The notes beneath the pieces are model-generated. The model saw nothing but the letters and a program-made list of their open reading frames with translations. It ran no database searches and had not been told where the DNA came from. From positions 1 through 7,427 of the forward strand of contig JAGWSE010000155.1 of assembly GCA_028869395.1 (NCBI GenBank): a stretch of 7,427 nucleotides of DNA, written 5' to 3'. Origin of the DNA: Alphaproteobacteria bacterium (GTDB lineage: Bacteria; Pseudomonadota; Alphaproteobacteria; Caulobacterales; Caulobacteraceae). The stretch's first letter is position 1. The number at the start of each line of letters is the position of its first letter. Positions 1 to 5,505 of this stretch are shown piece after piece. A program made the translations under genes and the position numbers.

Positions 1-1
1 C

Positions 2-715
2 TACGCCTGGATCAACCAGGTCTGGTACGTCGAGGCCGGCGCCTACGGGTCGCCGCGAGCCGTCACCCTGAACCGGCTGGGCATGGACCCCACCAGTCCG
101 GGCAGCATCGACGGCCTCGCGCCGTACGGACGCTTCGCCTGGCAGCACAACTTCGGCAAGCACACCTTCGAAGCCGGCGCTTTCGGCATGTACACCAAGA
201 TCAACCCCGGCCTCGACAAGAGCACCGGCGCCACCGACAACTACGGCGATCTGGGTCTCGACGTCTCCGACCAGTACGTCTTCGACAACACTGACGTCGT
301 CTCCTTCAACGCCCGCTACATCCACGAACACCAGGACCTGAAGGCCACTTATCTTCTCGGTGGCGCGGCCCAGGCCCACAACACGCTGAACGATATCCGC
401 GCCGACGTGTCGTACTACTGGCGCAACAAGATCGGGGCGACCGTCCAGCTGTTCGACACCACCGGCTCGGCCGACGAGCTCCTGATGGCCGACAACCGCA
501 CCTTCAAGCCCAACTCCGACGGCCTGATGCTGCAGCTCGACGGGACCCCGTGGGGCGACGGCAAGGGGCCGCTGGGACAGCGCTTCAACATGCGGGTGGG
601 CGTCCAATACACGCTCTACGGCAAGTTCAACGGCGCACACAGCAACTACGACGGCGCGGGCGCCAATGCGTCCGGCAACGACACCCTGAGGGTTTTCACA
701 TGGCTCGCTTTCTGA
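2..715 (+). CDS. Outer-membrane beta-barrel protein, C-terminal 237 residues (5' end outside window)
   Basis: The frame is open from the left edge to a TGA at 713-715, so only the C-terminal 237 residues are visible. They show alternating polar/hydrophobic and aromatic-rich stretches typical of transmembrane beta strands, joined by Gly/Asp/Asn-rich turns, roughly ten or more strands. The chain ends in TLRVFTWLAF, with the terminal Phe that is characteristic of BAM-inserted outer-membrane proteins. No CxxCH heme motif lies in the visible part. From memory it resembles barrel proteins often annotated 'cytochrome c' because their missing N-terminus carries a heme motif; this cannot be tested here. 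Its stop overlaps the start of the downstream cytochrome gene by 16 nt, so the two are probably co-translated. A barrel next to a periplasmic cytochrome suggests a role in moving electrons or a small substrate across the outer membrane, which is inference. The beta-barrel call is solid, the function is not. Confidence 0.75.
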   Translation, partial: YAWINQVWYVEAGAYGSPRAVTLNRLGMDPTSPGSIDGLAPYGRFAWQHNFGKHTFEAGAFGMYTKINPGLDKSTGATDNYGDLGLDVSDQYVFDNTDVVSFNARYIHEHQDLKATYLLGGAAQAHNTLNDIRADVSYYWRNKIGATVQLFDTTGSADELLMADNRTFKPNSDGLMLQLDGTPWGDGKGPLGQRFNMRVGVQYTLYGKFNGAHSNYDGAGANASGNDTLRVFTWLAF

Positions 716-1095
716 ACCCCGTCCCCTTCGCCCTCGCGGCCGTCCTGGCCGCGGGGGCGGCCCTCGCCGCCACCCCGGCGGCGGCGGCCAACCCCGCCCA
801 CGGCCGGATCGTGTTCTCGCAGATGTGCTCGGTCTGCCACTCCAACACCCGGGGCGGCCCGGTGCTCATCGGACCGCCGCTGTTCGGGGTGGTGGGACGC
901 AAGGCCGGCTCGGTCCCAGGCTATTCCTATTCGCCCGCGATGAAGAGCTCGGGCGTGACCTGGACCCCCGACAAGCTGCACACCTACCTGCAGGGGCCGG
1001 CGAAGATGATCCCGGGCGTGCGCATGCCGTTCGGCGGCATCCATGACCCGTCCCAGCTCGACGACCTCGTCGCCTATCTCGCCACGCTGAAGTAG
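700..1095 (+). CDS. Small exported c-type cytochrome (class I, monoheme)
   Basis: The 131-residue product has a signal peptide: a short N-terminus, an Ala/Leu-rich core at about 9-24, and likely cleavage after the Ala-rich stretch near residue 30. The mature part is a class I cytochrome c domain. The heme-attachment motif CSVCH is at residues 43-47, with His47 as proximal ligand. PGVRMPF around residue 105-111 supplies Met109 as the likely sixth ligand, matching the PGTKM loop of mitochondrial-type cytochromes. A C-terminal helix ending LVAYLATLK is also typical. It should be a soluble periplasmic electron carrier. The ATG at 700 is chosen because GAGGG at 688-692 lies 7 nt upstream and a signal peptide follows immediately; an upstream extension in the same frame is Arg/Gln-rich shadow coding. 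It overlaps the barrel gene by 16 nt and the next gene starts 9 nt after its stop, which indicates an operon. Its redox partners are unknown but probably the neighbouring envelope proteins. Confidence 0.9.
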   Translation: MARFLNPVPFALAAVLAAGAALAATPAAAANPAHGRIVFSQMCSVCHSNTRGGPVLIGPPLFGVVGRKAGSVPGYSYSPAMKSSGVTWTPDKLHTYLQGPAKMIPGVRMPFGGIHDPSQLDDLVAYLATLK

Positions 1096-1104
1096 GAGCC
1101 CACC

Positions 1105-1653
1105 ATGCTTCAAGTCACCAGGGCGAAGTTCGCCGGCCTGACCCTCGTGGCGGCCGCCTGGGCCGCTTCGGCGGCCCTCGCCCACGCCCAGGCCGCCGCG
1201 GAACATCCCATCCCGCAGTCCCAGCAGGTGGAGCACGCCGAGACCCTCGAACGGCTCGGCGTTCTCACCCACCATCCCGGCGCCGTCGGCGTCGAGGCCC
1301 GCAAGGCGGTGGCCCTGTTCCGCAGGCACTACGCCCGCGAAGAGGCCTACATCCTGCCGCCGCTCACGCTGCTGCCGCAGCTGGCCGACGGCAAGGTGAC
1401 GCCCGACATGGCCTGGGCGATGGCCATGTGCGACCGGGTCAAGGCCGACCAGGCGGAGATCTTCCAGGAGCACACGGAAGTCACCGACGCGGCCAACGCC
1501 CTCTACGCCGCGGGCCTCGCCGCTCACGACAAGGAGGCGACCGAGTTCGCGAAGGCGGCCGTCACCGACTCCATGAACGACATGGAGCTGCTCGAGCCGA
1601 CCGTGATGCTTATCGGCGAGCACCTGCACATGGTGCTGGACGCGCGGCGTTGA
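1105..1653 (+). CDS. Exported helical protein with hemerythrin-like His/Glu pattern
   Basis: The 182-residue product starts with a clear signal peptide (basic N-terminus, hydrophobic residues 10-26, cleavage likely after AHA near residue 28). The mature chain is Ala/Glu/His-rich and predicted almost entirely helical. Putative metal ligands lie on separate helices: His44, His56/His57, H75-x3-E79-E80 followed by ILPPL, His123, then Glu161/Glu164 and His173 near the end. The HxxxEE-x-x-ILPP stretch is very like the third-helix motif of hemerythrin HHE domains. I therefore suspect a periplasmic non-heme di-iron four-helix bundle that could bind O2, NO or peroxide. The fit is imperfect in the last helix, so the family assignment is tentative. 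A strong AGGAG (1094-1098) overlaps the stop codon of the cytochrome gene and sits 6 nt before the ATG, indicating coupled translation. Alternatively it is an unrelated helical periplasmic protein. Confidence 0.7.
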   Translation: MLQVTRAKFAGLTLVAAAWAASAALAHAQAAAEHPIPQSQQVEHAETLERLGVLTHHPGAVGVEARKAVALFRRHYAREEAYILPPLTLLPQLADGKVTPDMAWAMAMCDRVKADQAEIFQEHTEVTDAANALYAAGLAAHDKEATEFAKAAVTDSMNDMELLEPTVMLIGEHLHMVLDARR

Positions 1654-1668
1654 CCGCGGGCCCGACCG

Positions 1669-2232
1669 ATGGAGATCACCTTCCGCGACGCGATGACCGT
1701 GATGCACGGCATGGGGTTCGGCGCGCTTTTCATGCTCGCCTTCTCCGGCGCCATCGCCATCATCTACGCCTCGGCCACGGGCGCGCCGCCTGACGCGCCC
1801 GTGCGCGGCCGGACCCTGTTCCGACTGTACCTGCTCAGCATGGCCGGCCTGTCCTGGCTGACGGTGCTGAGCGGCTCTTACCTGATCTATCCGTGGTACC
1901 GCGCGACGCCGCCGGCCGGCGCGACCGATCTGGCGGCCTATCCCCAGCACCTGCTGCTCTCCAACCCGATGACCGCCGGCTGGCACGAGCTGGGCATGGA
2001 GTGGAAGGAGCACATCGCCTGGTTCACGCCGATCGCCATGACCATGGTGGCCTACATCTTCATCGCCTACGGCCCGCAGCTGGCCCGCCGGCGCGACCTG
2101 CGCCGAGCCGCGCTGGGCTTCACGGCCGTCGCCTTCCTCGCCACCGCCGTGGCCGGGACCTTCGGCGCCTTCCTCAACAAGGAGGCGCCGGTGCACGGCG
2201 GGCCCGAGATCGTTCTGCTGAGGGGTCGCTGA
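1669..2232 (+). CDS. Four-helix inner-membrane protein of unknown function, possible heme or metal site
   Basis: The 187-residue protein has about four transmembrane helices (roughly 11-33, 50-74, 115-135 and 148-168). Histidines lie at or near membrane boundaries: His13 in the first helix, His106 and His115 in the segment WHELGMEWKEH leading into the third, plus His94 and His176 in loops. Paired His residues in membrane helices could ligate b-type heme or a metal, but no recognised cytochrome b signature is present. The loop at 72-100 (YPWYRATPP, then the aromatic YPQH) and the exit motif GAFLNKEAPVHGG look like conserved family features. I do not recognise the family. The gene starts 15 nt after the preceding stop without an obvious Shine-Dalgarno sequence, so it probably depends on coupling. 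Its position after an exported cytochrome suggests an inner-membrane redox or sensing partner; that is inference. Confidence 0.75.
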   Translation: MEITFRDAMTVMHGMGFGALFMLAFSGAIAIIYASATGAPPDAPVRGRTLFRLYLLSMAGLSWLTVLSGSYLIYPWYRATPPAGATDLAAYPQHLLLSNPMTAGWHELGMEWKEHIAWFTPIAMTMVAYIFIAYGPQLARRRDLRRAALGFTAVAFLATAVAGTFGAFLNKEAPVHGGPEIVLLRGR

Positions 2233-2234
2233 CC

Positions 2235-2606
2235 ATGGCCAGGCCAAAGTCCATTTCCCGGGTCCGCCCAGTCGCCGAAGCCGCTCCGGCGCTGCCGAAC
2301 GGCCCGGGCGCGGCGGCGATCCTCGCCGCGGGCGTGGGCTCGCTGGCGCTGGGGCTCTTCGCGCTGGCCGGCGACGCCTGGCCCGCCCTGGGGAACGCGC
2401 TGAGCGTCTGGCCGCCGACGGGGCCGCTCTCCGGCGTCACCGCCGCGGCGGTCGTCGTGTGGCTGGTCGCCTGGGCCGCCCTCGGCCGGATCTGGGCGCG
2501 GCGCGAGGTGAACCTGCGCGCGGTCAACCTCGCCGCCTTCGCCATGCTGGCCGCCGGCCTGCTGCTCACCTTCCCGCCCATCATGGACCTGCTGGAAGGC
2601 CGCTGA
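2235..2606 (+). CDS. Small three-helix membrane protein of unknown function
   Basis: The 123-residue product has a basic N-terminal tail (MARPKS, then several Arg) and about three transmembrane helices, roughly 26-46, 68-87 and 98-117. It ends with LLLTFPPIMDLLEGR, whose FPP turn at the membrane face looks like a structural motif. The region between the second and third helices (RIWARREVNLRAVNL) is strongly basic and, by the positive-inside rule, cytoplasmic. The ATG at 2235 lies 2 nt after the stop of the four-helix gene, with GAGGGG at 2220-2225 about 9 nt upstream, so the two membrane proteins are almost certainly made together and may form a complex. I do not recognise the family. The last 26 nt overlap convergently with the 3' end of the alpha/beta hydrolase gene on the minus strand. 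Confidence 0.75.
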   Translation: MARPKSISRVRPVAEAAPALPNGPGAAAILAAGVGSLALGLFALAGDAWPALGNALSVWPPTGPLSGVTAAAVVVWLVAWAALGRIWARREVNLRAVNLAAFAMLAAGLLLTFPPIMDLLEGR

Positions 2607-3156
2607 ACCGGCGCGCCGCCCAGCTTGCCTCGAGCCGCTCGCGCGCGCCGCCGAGGCGCATCATGGCCTCCACGTTCCAGTGGTTGAGGTCGAGCTCCAC
2701 GCAGGCCTCGGCGAGCCCGACGGGCAGGCCCGAGGGCTTGCGCGACCAGGGCGGAAGCTGCGTCAGCCGGTCGGAATCGTCGGGCCGCGACGGCGCGCAG
2801 GCGACGTTCAGCCAAAACGCCGACACCTCGCCCTTCGGCGCGCGGCCGAACGGCCAGCCCACGGGATCCAGGGTGATCAGATTGTGCACCGTGACGCCCG
2901 CCCGCTCCGCTCGGACGGCGAGCTGGAAGGCGTCGAGCGCCCCCCAGCTGTGGCCGACGATGTTGAGCGGGACGCGCGGGCCCTGGCGCCTGAGACGACG
3001 GATCAGCCGCCCAACGCGACCGTTGGCCGAATAGAGCGCCGGCCGTCCCGTCTCGGCCGCATAGCCCGCGGCGTACGCACGGACGACGCCGAGACCGAGC
3101 CACGCCAGGTCGTCGCCGCCGCCGCCGATGAAGATGTCGAGACCCGTGGCCGCCAC
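2581..3156 (-). CDS. Short alpha/beta hydrolase (lipase/esterase-like)
   Basis: The 191-residue protein has the nucleophile elbow IVGHSWGA (GxSxG, Ser70). Asp97 in LITLDPVGW is a plausible acid and His159 in LDLNHWNVEAM a plausible catalytic base, giving the Ser-Asp-His order of alpha/beta hydrolases. The N-terminal strand DIFIGGGGDD contains a Gly-rich loop of the kind that forms an oxyanion hole. No signal peptide is visible, so it is probably cytoplasmic; substrate unknown. The start is a GTG at 3156 with no good Shine-Dalgarno sequence. The frame stays open upstream to a stop at 3247-3249 but contains no ATG, GTG, TTG or CTG, so this is the best start; an ATT at 3168 is a remote alternative. 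It lies 70 nt after the UrcA-like gene on the same strand, with a GC hairpin in between. At 191 residues it is short for the fold, with a reduced cap region. Confidence 0.75.
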   Translation of the reverse strand: MAATGLDIFIGGGGDDLAWLGLGVVRAYAAGYAAETGRPALYSANGRVGRLIRRLRRQGPRVPLNIVGHSWGALDAFQLAVRAERAGVTVHNLITLDPVGWPFGRAPKGEVSAFWLNVACAPSRPDDSDRLTQLPPWSRKPSGLPVGLAEACVELDLNHWNVEAMMRLGGARERLEASWAARRFSGLPAGP

Positions 3157-3200
3157 GCGGACGGAAATGCGCGAAGCGGCCCCTGTGTCGCAAGACGCGA

Positions 3201-3224
3201 CCCCGCCGGCGTCGGCGGGGGGGG
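3201..3224. repeat. GC-rich hairpin plus an eight-G homopolymer between two minus-strand genes
   Basis: CCCCGCCG (3201-3208) and CGGCGGGG (3213-3220) form a perfect 8-bp stem with a 4-nt loop. The second arm merges into a run of eight G (3217-3224). It sits just after the stop of the UrcA-like gene and before the GTG of the hydrolase on the minus strand. No T-tract follows on either strand, so it is not a classical intrinsic terminator. It could attenuate transcription, protect an mRNA end or block ribosome entry at the poorly led hydrolase start. Long G runs are also sites of sequencing error and slippage. Confidence 0.45.
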
Positions 3225-3226
3225 CC

Positions 3227-3577
3227 TCACCGTGCGCTGAGGACGATCACGCCGGAGTCGGCGAACGTCCGGTGGCTCACGATGACGTCGAACTGGCGCA
3301 TGGCCTTGTAGAAGGCGGCATCGCTGCACCAGTCTTCGTCGGTGAAGCTGATGTCACGGTTGGTCACGGCGTTGCGGCAGACGAGCCGCGCCGCGGAATG
3401 GACCTGCGGCCGCACCGTGCTGTAGCTCAGGCCGGTGACATCCAGGCGGACGCTCTCCGGCGCGCCGGGGGTCACGGACAACGGCGTGACCTGCGGCTGG
3501 GCGAAAACGGGCACGGTGAAGGACATGGTCGCCAGCGCGGCGAGCATGGGGAGAATGCGGCTCTTGGGCTTGCTCAT
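3227..3577 (-). CDS. Small exported UrcA-like protein
   Basis: The 116-residue product has a clear signal peptide (MSKPKSR, hydrophobic 9-25, cleavage after VFA at residue 26). The mature part contains a strand-like segment ESVRLDVTGL, a helix VHSAARLVCRNA with Cys67, a loop, WCSDAAFYKAMRQFD with Cys84, and a C-terminal strand SGVIVLS. The order V-x-V-x-GL, AAR-x-VC, then C-x2-A-x3-A matches my memory of the alphaproteobacterial UrcA family, small periplasmic proteins of unknown role with two cysteines that probably form a disulfide. The ATG at 3577 follows a near-perfect AGGAGG (3583-3588) by 5 nt. Upstream lies a CRP/FNR-type dyad with an ideally placed -10 element, so the gene probably heads its own transcript. 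The family call is moderate; a secreted small protein is certain enough. Confidence 0.75.
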   Translation of the reverse strand: MSKPKSRILPMLAALATMSFTVPVFAQPQVTPLSVTPGAPESVRLDVTGLSYSTVRPQVHSAARLVCRNAVTNRDISFTDEDWCSDAAFYKAMRQFDVIVSHRTFADSGVIVLSAR

Positions 3578-3601
3578 GGGCCCCTCCTTTGGAACGCCTC
3601 C

Positions 3602-3643
3602 AGCCTAGCCCAGGCTCGCAAAACGACGTTTGCCGAGCATCAA
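3602..3643 (-). promoter_or_regulatory. Predicted class II CRP/FNR-type promoter for the UrcA-like gene
   Basis: On the minus strand the dyad TTGATGCTCGGCAA occupies 3643-3630. After 22 nt comes TAGGCT (3607-3602), a -10-like hexamer. If +1 is 3595, the dyad centre is at -41.5, the standard position for activation by FNR/CRP-type regulators, and the leader would be 18 nt long and include the AGGAGG ribosome site. There is no separate good -35 hexamer, as expected for an activator-dependent promoter. The same dyad-22 nt-TAGGMT layout occurs upstream of moaB. Confidence 0.6.
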
Positions 3644-3656
3644 GCGGAGGCTTGAT
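3639..3656. repeat. 7-bp inverted repeat overlapping the CRP/FNR-type dyad
   Basis: ATCAAGC (3639-3645) and GCTTGAT (3650-3656) form a perfect 7-bp stem around GGAG. The left arm shares five bases with the dyad at 3630-3643. It could be a weak terminator for the transporter gene ending at 3684, although no T-tract directly follows, or an operator for a second regulator that competes for the site. The spacing between the half-sites is wrong for an FNR box in its own right. Confidence 0.35.
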
Positions 3657-3683
3657 CCGGGGTCGATCGCGCGACGACCTCTG

Positions 3684-4754
3684 TCAGTCGGAGACGGGCC
3701 GCAGGCGCGGCGCCGCGGGCAGGTTCGCCCCCGCCCTCAGCTCCCTGGCGAGGGCTGCGATCATCGCCAGGAAGGTCACCGCCCAGGCCGCCAGCGCCAC
3801 CCAGACCATGGCGTCGGCGATGCGGCGCAGCGGCGCGAACTCGGCCGCCAGCGAGAGCCTGAGGCTCGCCAGGGCGTACATGCCGAGCGGGAAGACCAGG
3901 CTCCAGAGCATGGGCGTGTAGCGCAGCGGGGCGCGGCGGACGGCGTGCTTCCAGAGGCCGAACAGCACCAACAGCGGGATCCACCACGTCGCCCAGCCCC
4001 ACATGGCGAGCGTCACGCCTTCGATGAACGGGCGCATGGAGACCAGGAAGGCGACCGGGTTGGGGGTCAGGACCAGCATCGAGCCGGCGTTGGTGCTGAT
4101 GGCGGCGGCCCCCATGACGACCCAGAGCAGGGGCGTCAGGTCCTCCTCCGTCACGTCGAAGAAGAAGATCCGGTAGGCGAACAGGGTGACGAAGATCCCG
4201 TAGAGCCCCAGCCCCACGGCCCACAGCATGTGGATCAGCACGAAAATCGACGGCGCCAGCGCGCCCTGCCCCTGGGCCAGGCCGCTGCCCAGGATCACCA
4301 GGGACTCGGTGCCGACGATGGCGATCAGCCAGCCGCCGTGCACCACCTGGGCGCCGCGGGCGGTGTTGAGGAAGGTGAGCACCGCGAAGCTGAAGTAGAT
4401 CAGGGCGACCCAGGCCACGAGCGCGAACAGCCACAGGCCCAGCGCCGCACGGCCGAAGCCCCTGAGGTTGAGCCCCACGCCCAGCACGTCGCTCGCCGCC
4501 ACGATCGTGAAGAAGGCGAACACCATCCGCGGGTTGGTGAGGTCCTCCCACAGCGCCCGCGGGAAGCGGACGGCGCGCAGCAGGGTGGCGGCCAGCAGCC
4601 AGGGATAGGCCGCGGCGTTCACGGCGAAGAGGTCGTCCGACAGGCCGCGATGACCCTGGAACCAGAGCGTGTTGGAGATGATGCCCGTCGCCATCACCAG
4701 GGCGAAGTAGCCCGGGAAGAGACGCGCCACCTGCCGGTCGAGCCAAGCGATCAT
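3684..4754 (-). CDS. TDT/SLAC1-family transporter (TehA-like)
   Basis: The 356-residue protein is hydrophobic throughout, with about ten transmembrane helices. It opens with FPGYFALVMATGIIS, the N-terminal helix signature of the tellurite-resistance/dicarboxylate transporter family, which includes TehA, Mae1 malate permease, Ssu1 sulfite pump and the plant SLAC1 anion channel. Later landmarks are GTESLVILGS, the Phe/Tyr-rich YRIFFFD, and NAGSMLVL. The family moves small anions (dicarboxylates, sulfite, nitrate, chloride) across the inner membrane; the substrate cannot be read from sequence. The ATG at 4754 is preferred because GGGAAG (4760-4765) lies 5 nt upstream and the chain begins right at the first helix. 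A TTG at 4877 would add 41 polar residues and run through both regulatory dyads of the intergenic region, so I reject it. A near-canonical FNR/FixK box lies 61 nt upstream, suggesting low-oxygen control. It is divergent from moaB. Confidence 0.85.
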   Translation of the reverse strand: MIAWLDRQVARLFPGYFALVMATGIISNTLWFQGHRGLSDDLFAVNAAAYPWLLAATLLRAVRFPRALWEDLTNPRMVFAFFTIVAASDVLGVGLNLRGFGRAALGLWLFALVAWVALIYFSFAVLTFLNTARGAQVVHGGWLIAIVGTESLVILGSGLAQGQGALAPSIFVLIHMLWAVGLGLYGIFVTLFAYRIFFFDVTEEDLTPLLWVVMGAAAISTNAGSMLVLTPNPVAFLVSMRPFIEGVTLAMWGWATWWIPLLVLFGLWKHAVRRAPLRYTPMLWSLVFPLGMYALASLRLSLAAEFAPLRRIADAMVWVALAAWAVTFLAMIAALARELRAGANLPAAPRLRPVSD

Positions 4755-4780
4755 TGCGACTTCCCGGGACGAGCCCGGCC

Positions 4781-4822
4781 ACGCTGCCGCAAACCCACGG
4801 GGGCGGCCTTGATGCGCGTCAA
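4781..4822 (-). promoter_or_regulatory. Near-canonical FNR/FixK box and weak -10 for the TDT transporter
   Basis: On the minus strand TTGACGCGCATCAA (4822-4809) matches the FNR/FixK pattern TTGAY-N4-ATCAA in every defined base. At the class II distance (22 nt) the hexamer is CAGCGT (4786-4781), which keeps the important A2 and T6 of a -10 element but is otherwise poor. The predicted +1 would be 4774, giving a 19-nt leader before the ATG at 4754. The box assignment is firmer than the -10. Confidence 0.55.
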
Positions 4823-4863
4823 TCGGCGGCGCGACGTCCGTGGCCCCGGCGCGACAGCGCGGT

Positions 4864-4905
4864 TTGATCTTCGGCAATTCGCCACGGCCGCGCGGGCGCT
4901 AGGAT
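4864..4905 (+). promoter_or_regulatory. Predicted class II CRP/FNR-type promoter for moaB, possibly leaderless
   Basis: TTGATCTTCGGCAA occupies 4864-4877. After 22 nt comes TAGGAT (4900-4905). If the -10 runs from -12 to -7, +1 falls on 4912, the A of the moaB ATG, and the dyad centre is at exactly -41.5. The transcript would then be leaderless. Alternatively AGGA (4901-4904), inside the same hexamer, is a Shine-Dalgarno sequence 7 nt before the ATG for a transcript starting further upstream; both cannot serve one mRNA. Confidence 0.6.
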
Positions 4906-4911
4906 GAGAGG

Positions 4912-5502
4912 ATGTCCGAATCCCCCCTTCTCGAAACCCTCGTCCTCGAGCCGAAGGCGCGCCGCAAGAGCGGCGTCGACCCGAGCCTGCCGTTCTATCC
5001 GCTGTCCATCGCGGTCCTCACCATCTCCGACACGCGCGACGCCGCGACCGACACCTCCGGCGCGCTGCTCGCCGATCGGCTGACCGGGGCCGGGCATACG
5101 CTGGCCGAGAAGGTGATCGTCCGCGACGACATCGAGGCGATCCGCGCCCAGGTGAACCTCTGGGTCGCCGATCCGCGGGTGGACGTGATCGTCACCACCG
5201 GCGGCACCGGCTTCTCGCCGCGCGACGTCACCCCGGAAGCCGTGCGGCCGATGCTGCGGCGGGAGATGGAAGGCTTCGCGGTGGTGTTCCACCAGGCAAG
5301 CCAGGGGACGGTGGGCGTCTCGACGCTGCAGTCGCGCGCGCTGGCGGGCCAGATCGAGGAGACCTTCATCTTCTGCGTCCCCGGCTCGACCGGCGCCTGC
5401 CGCGACGCCTGGGACCTGGTGCTGGCGAACGAGTTCGACAGCCGCTTCCGGCCCTGCTCGCTGGTCGGCCAGATTCCCCGCTACCGCGGCGTCTGCGCAT
5501 GA
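4912..5502 (+). CDS. moaB: Molybdenum cofactor biosynthesis protein MoaB (MogA/MoaB family)
   Basis: The 196-residue cytoplasmic protein belongs to the MoaB/Mog family, which binds molybdopterin and adenylates it before molybdenum insertion. Visible hallmarks are the first strand LSIAVLTISDTRD (31-43), D-x-SG at 47-50, the nucleotide-binding TTGGTG (95-100), the following SPRDVTPEA (102-110), and VPGSTGAC (156-163), the equivalent of the PGSPGA loop. A 28-residue N-terminal tail precedes the domain, as in many alphaproteobacterial homologues. Length fits the family. The cofactor serves enzymes such as nitrate reductase, DMSO reductase and formate dehydrogenase, none of which is in the window. 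The gene stands alone on its strand between a divergent transporter and a convergent Fe-S repair gene, with its own CRP/FNR-type promoter. MogA is the close alternative name; the tail and overall form favour MoaB. Confidence 0.92.
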   Translation: MSESPLLETLVLEPKARRKSGVDPSLPFYPLSIAVLTISDTRDAATDTSGALLADRLTGAGHTLAEKVIVRDDIEAIRAQVNLWVADPRVDVIVTTGGTGFSPRDVTPEAVRPMLRREMEGFAVVFHQASQGTVGVSTLQSRALAGQIEETFIFCVPGSTGACRDAWDLVLANEFDSRFRPCSLVGQIPRYRGVCA

Positions 5503-5505
5503 AGA

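Noticed and set aside
137..160. TTCGGCAA within the barrel gene resembling the right part of the dyads
   Set aside because: It lacks the TTGAT half-site and lies in coding sequence.
646..2247. Long open frame on the minus strand opposite the cytochrome, hemerythrin-like and membrane protein genes
   Set aside because: The translation is Arg/Gly/His-rich without domains, as expected for antisense frames in GC-rich DNA, while the plus strand carries signal peptides, a heme motif and membrane helices.
2174..3193. Minus-strand open frame overlapping the hydrolase
   Set aside because: Low-complexity Arg/Ala/Pro composition; the alternative frame at 2581-3156 has GHSWG and a full candidate catalytic triad.
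3639..3656. Reading the 7-bp inverted repeat as an FNR box
   Set aside because: Half-sites are in the outward order ATCAA...TTGAT with 8 nt between them, not TTGAT-N4-ATCAA.
3640..4782. Second minus-strand open frame through the transporter region
   Set aside because: Arg/Pro/Gly-rich frame offset from the transporter, without membrane helices.
4755..4877. N-terminal extension of the transporter to a TTG start
   Set aside because: The extra 41 residues are polar and unlike the family, the stretch contains both regulatory dyads, and the ATG at 4754 has a ribosome site.
3630..4907. Long plus-strand open frame opposite the TDT transporter
   Set aside because: Gln/Arg/Gly/His-rich shadow with no recognisable domain; the minus strand encodes a coherent polytopic transporter.
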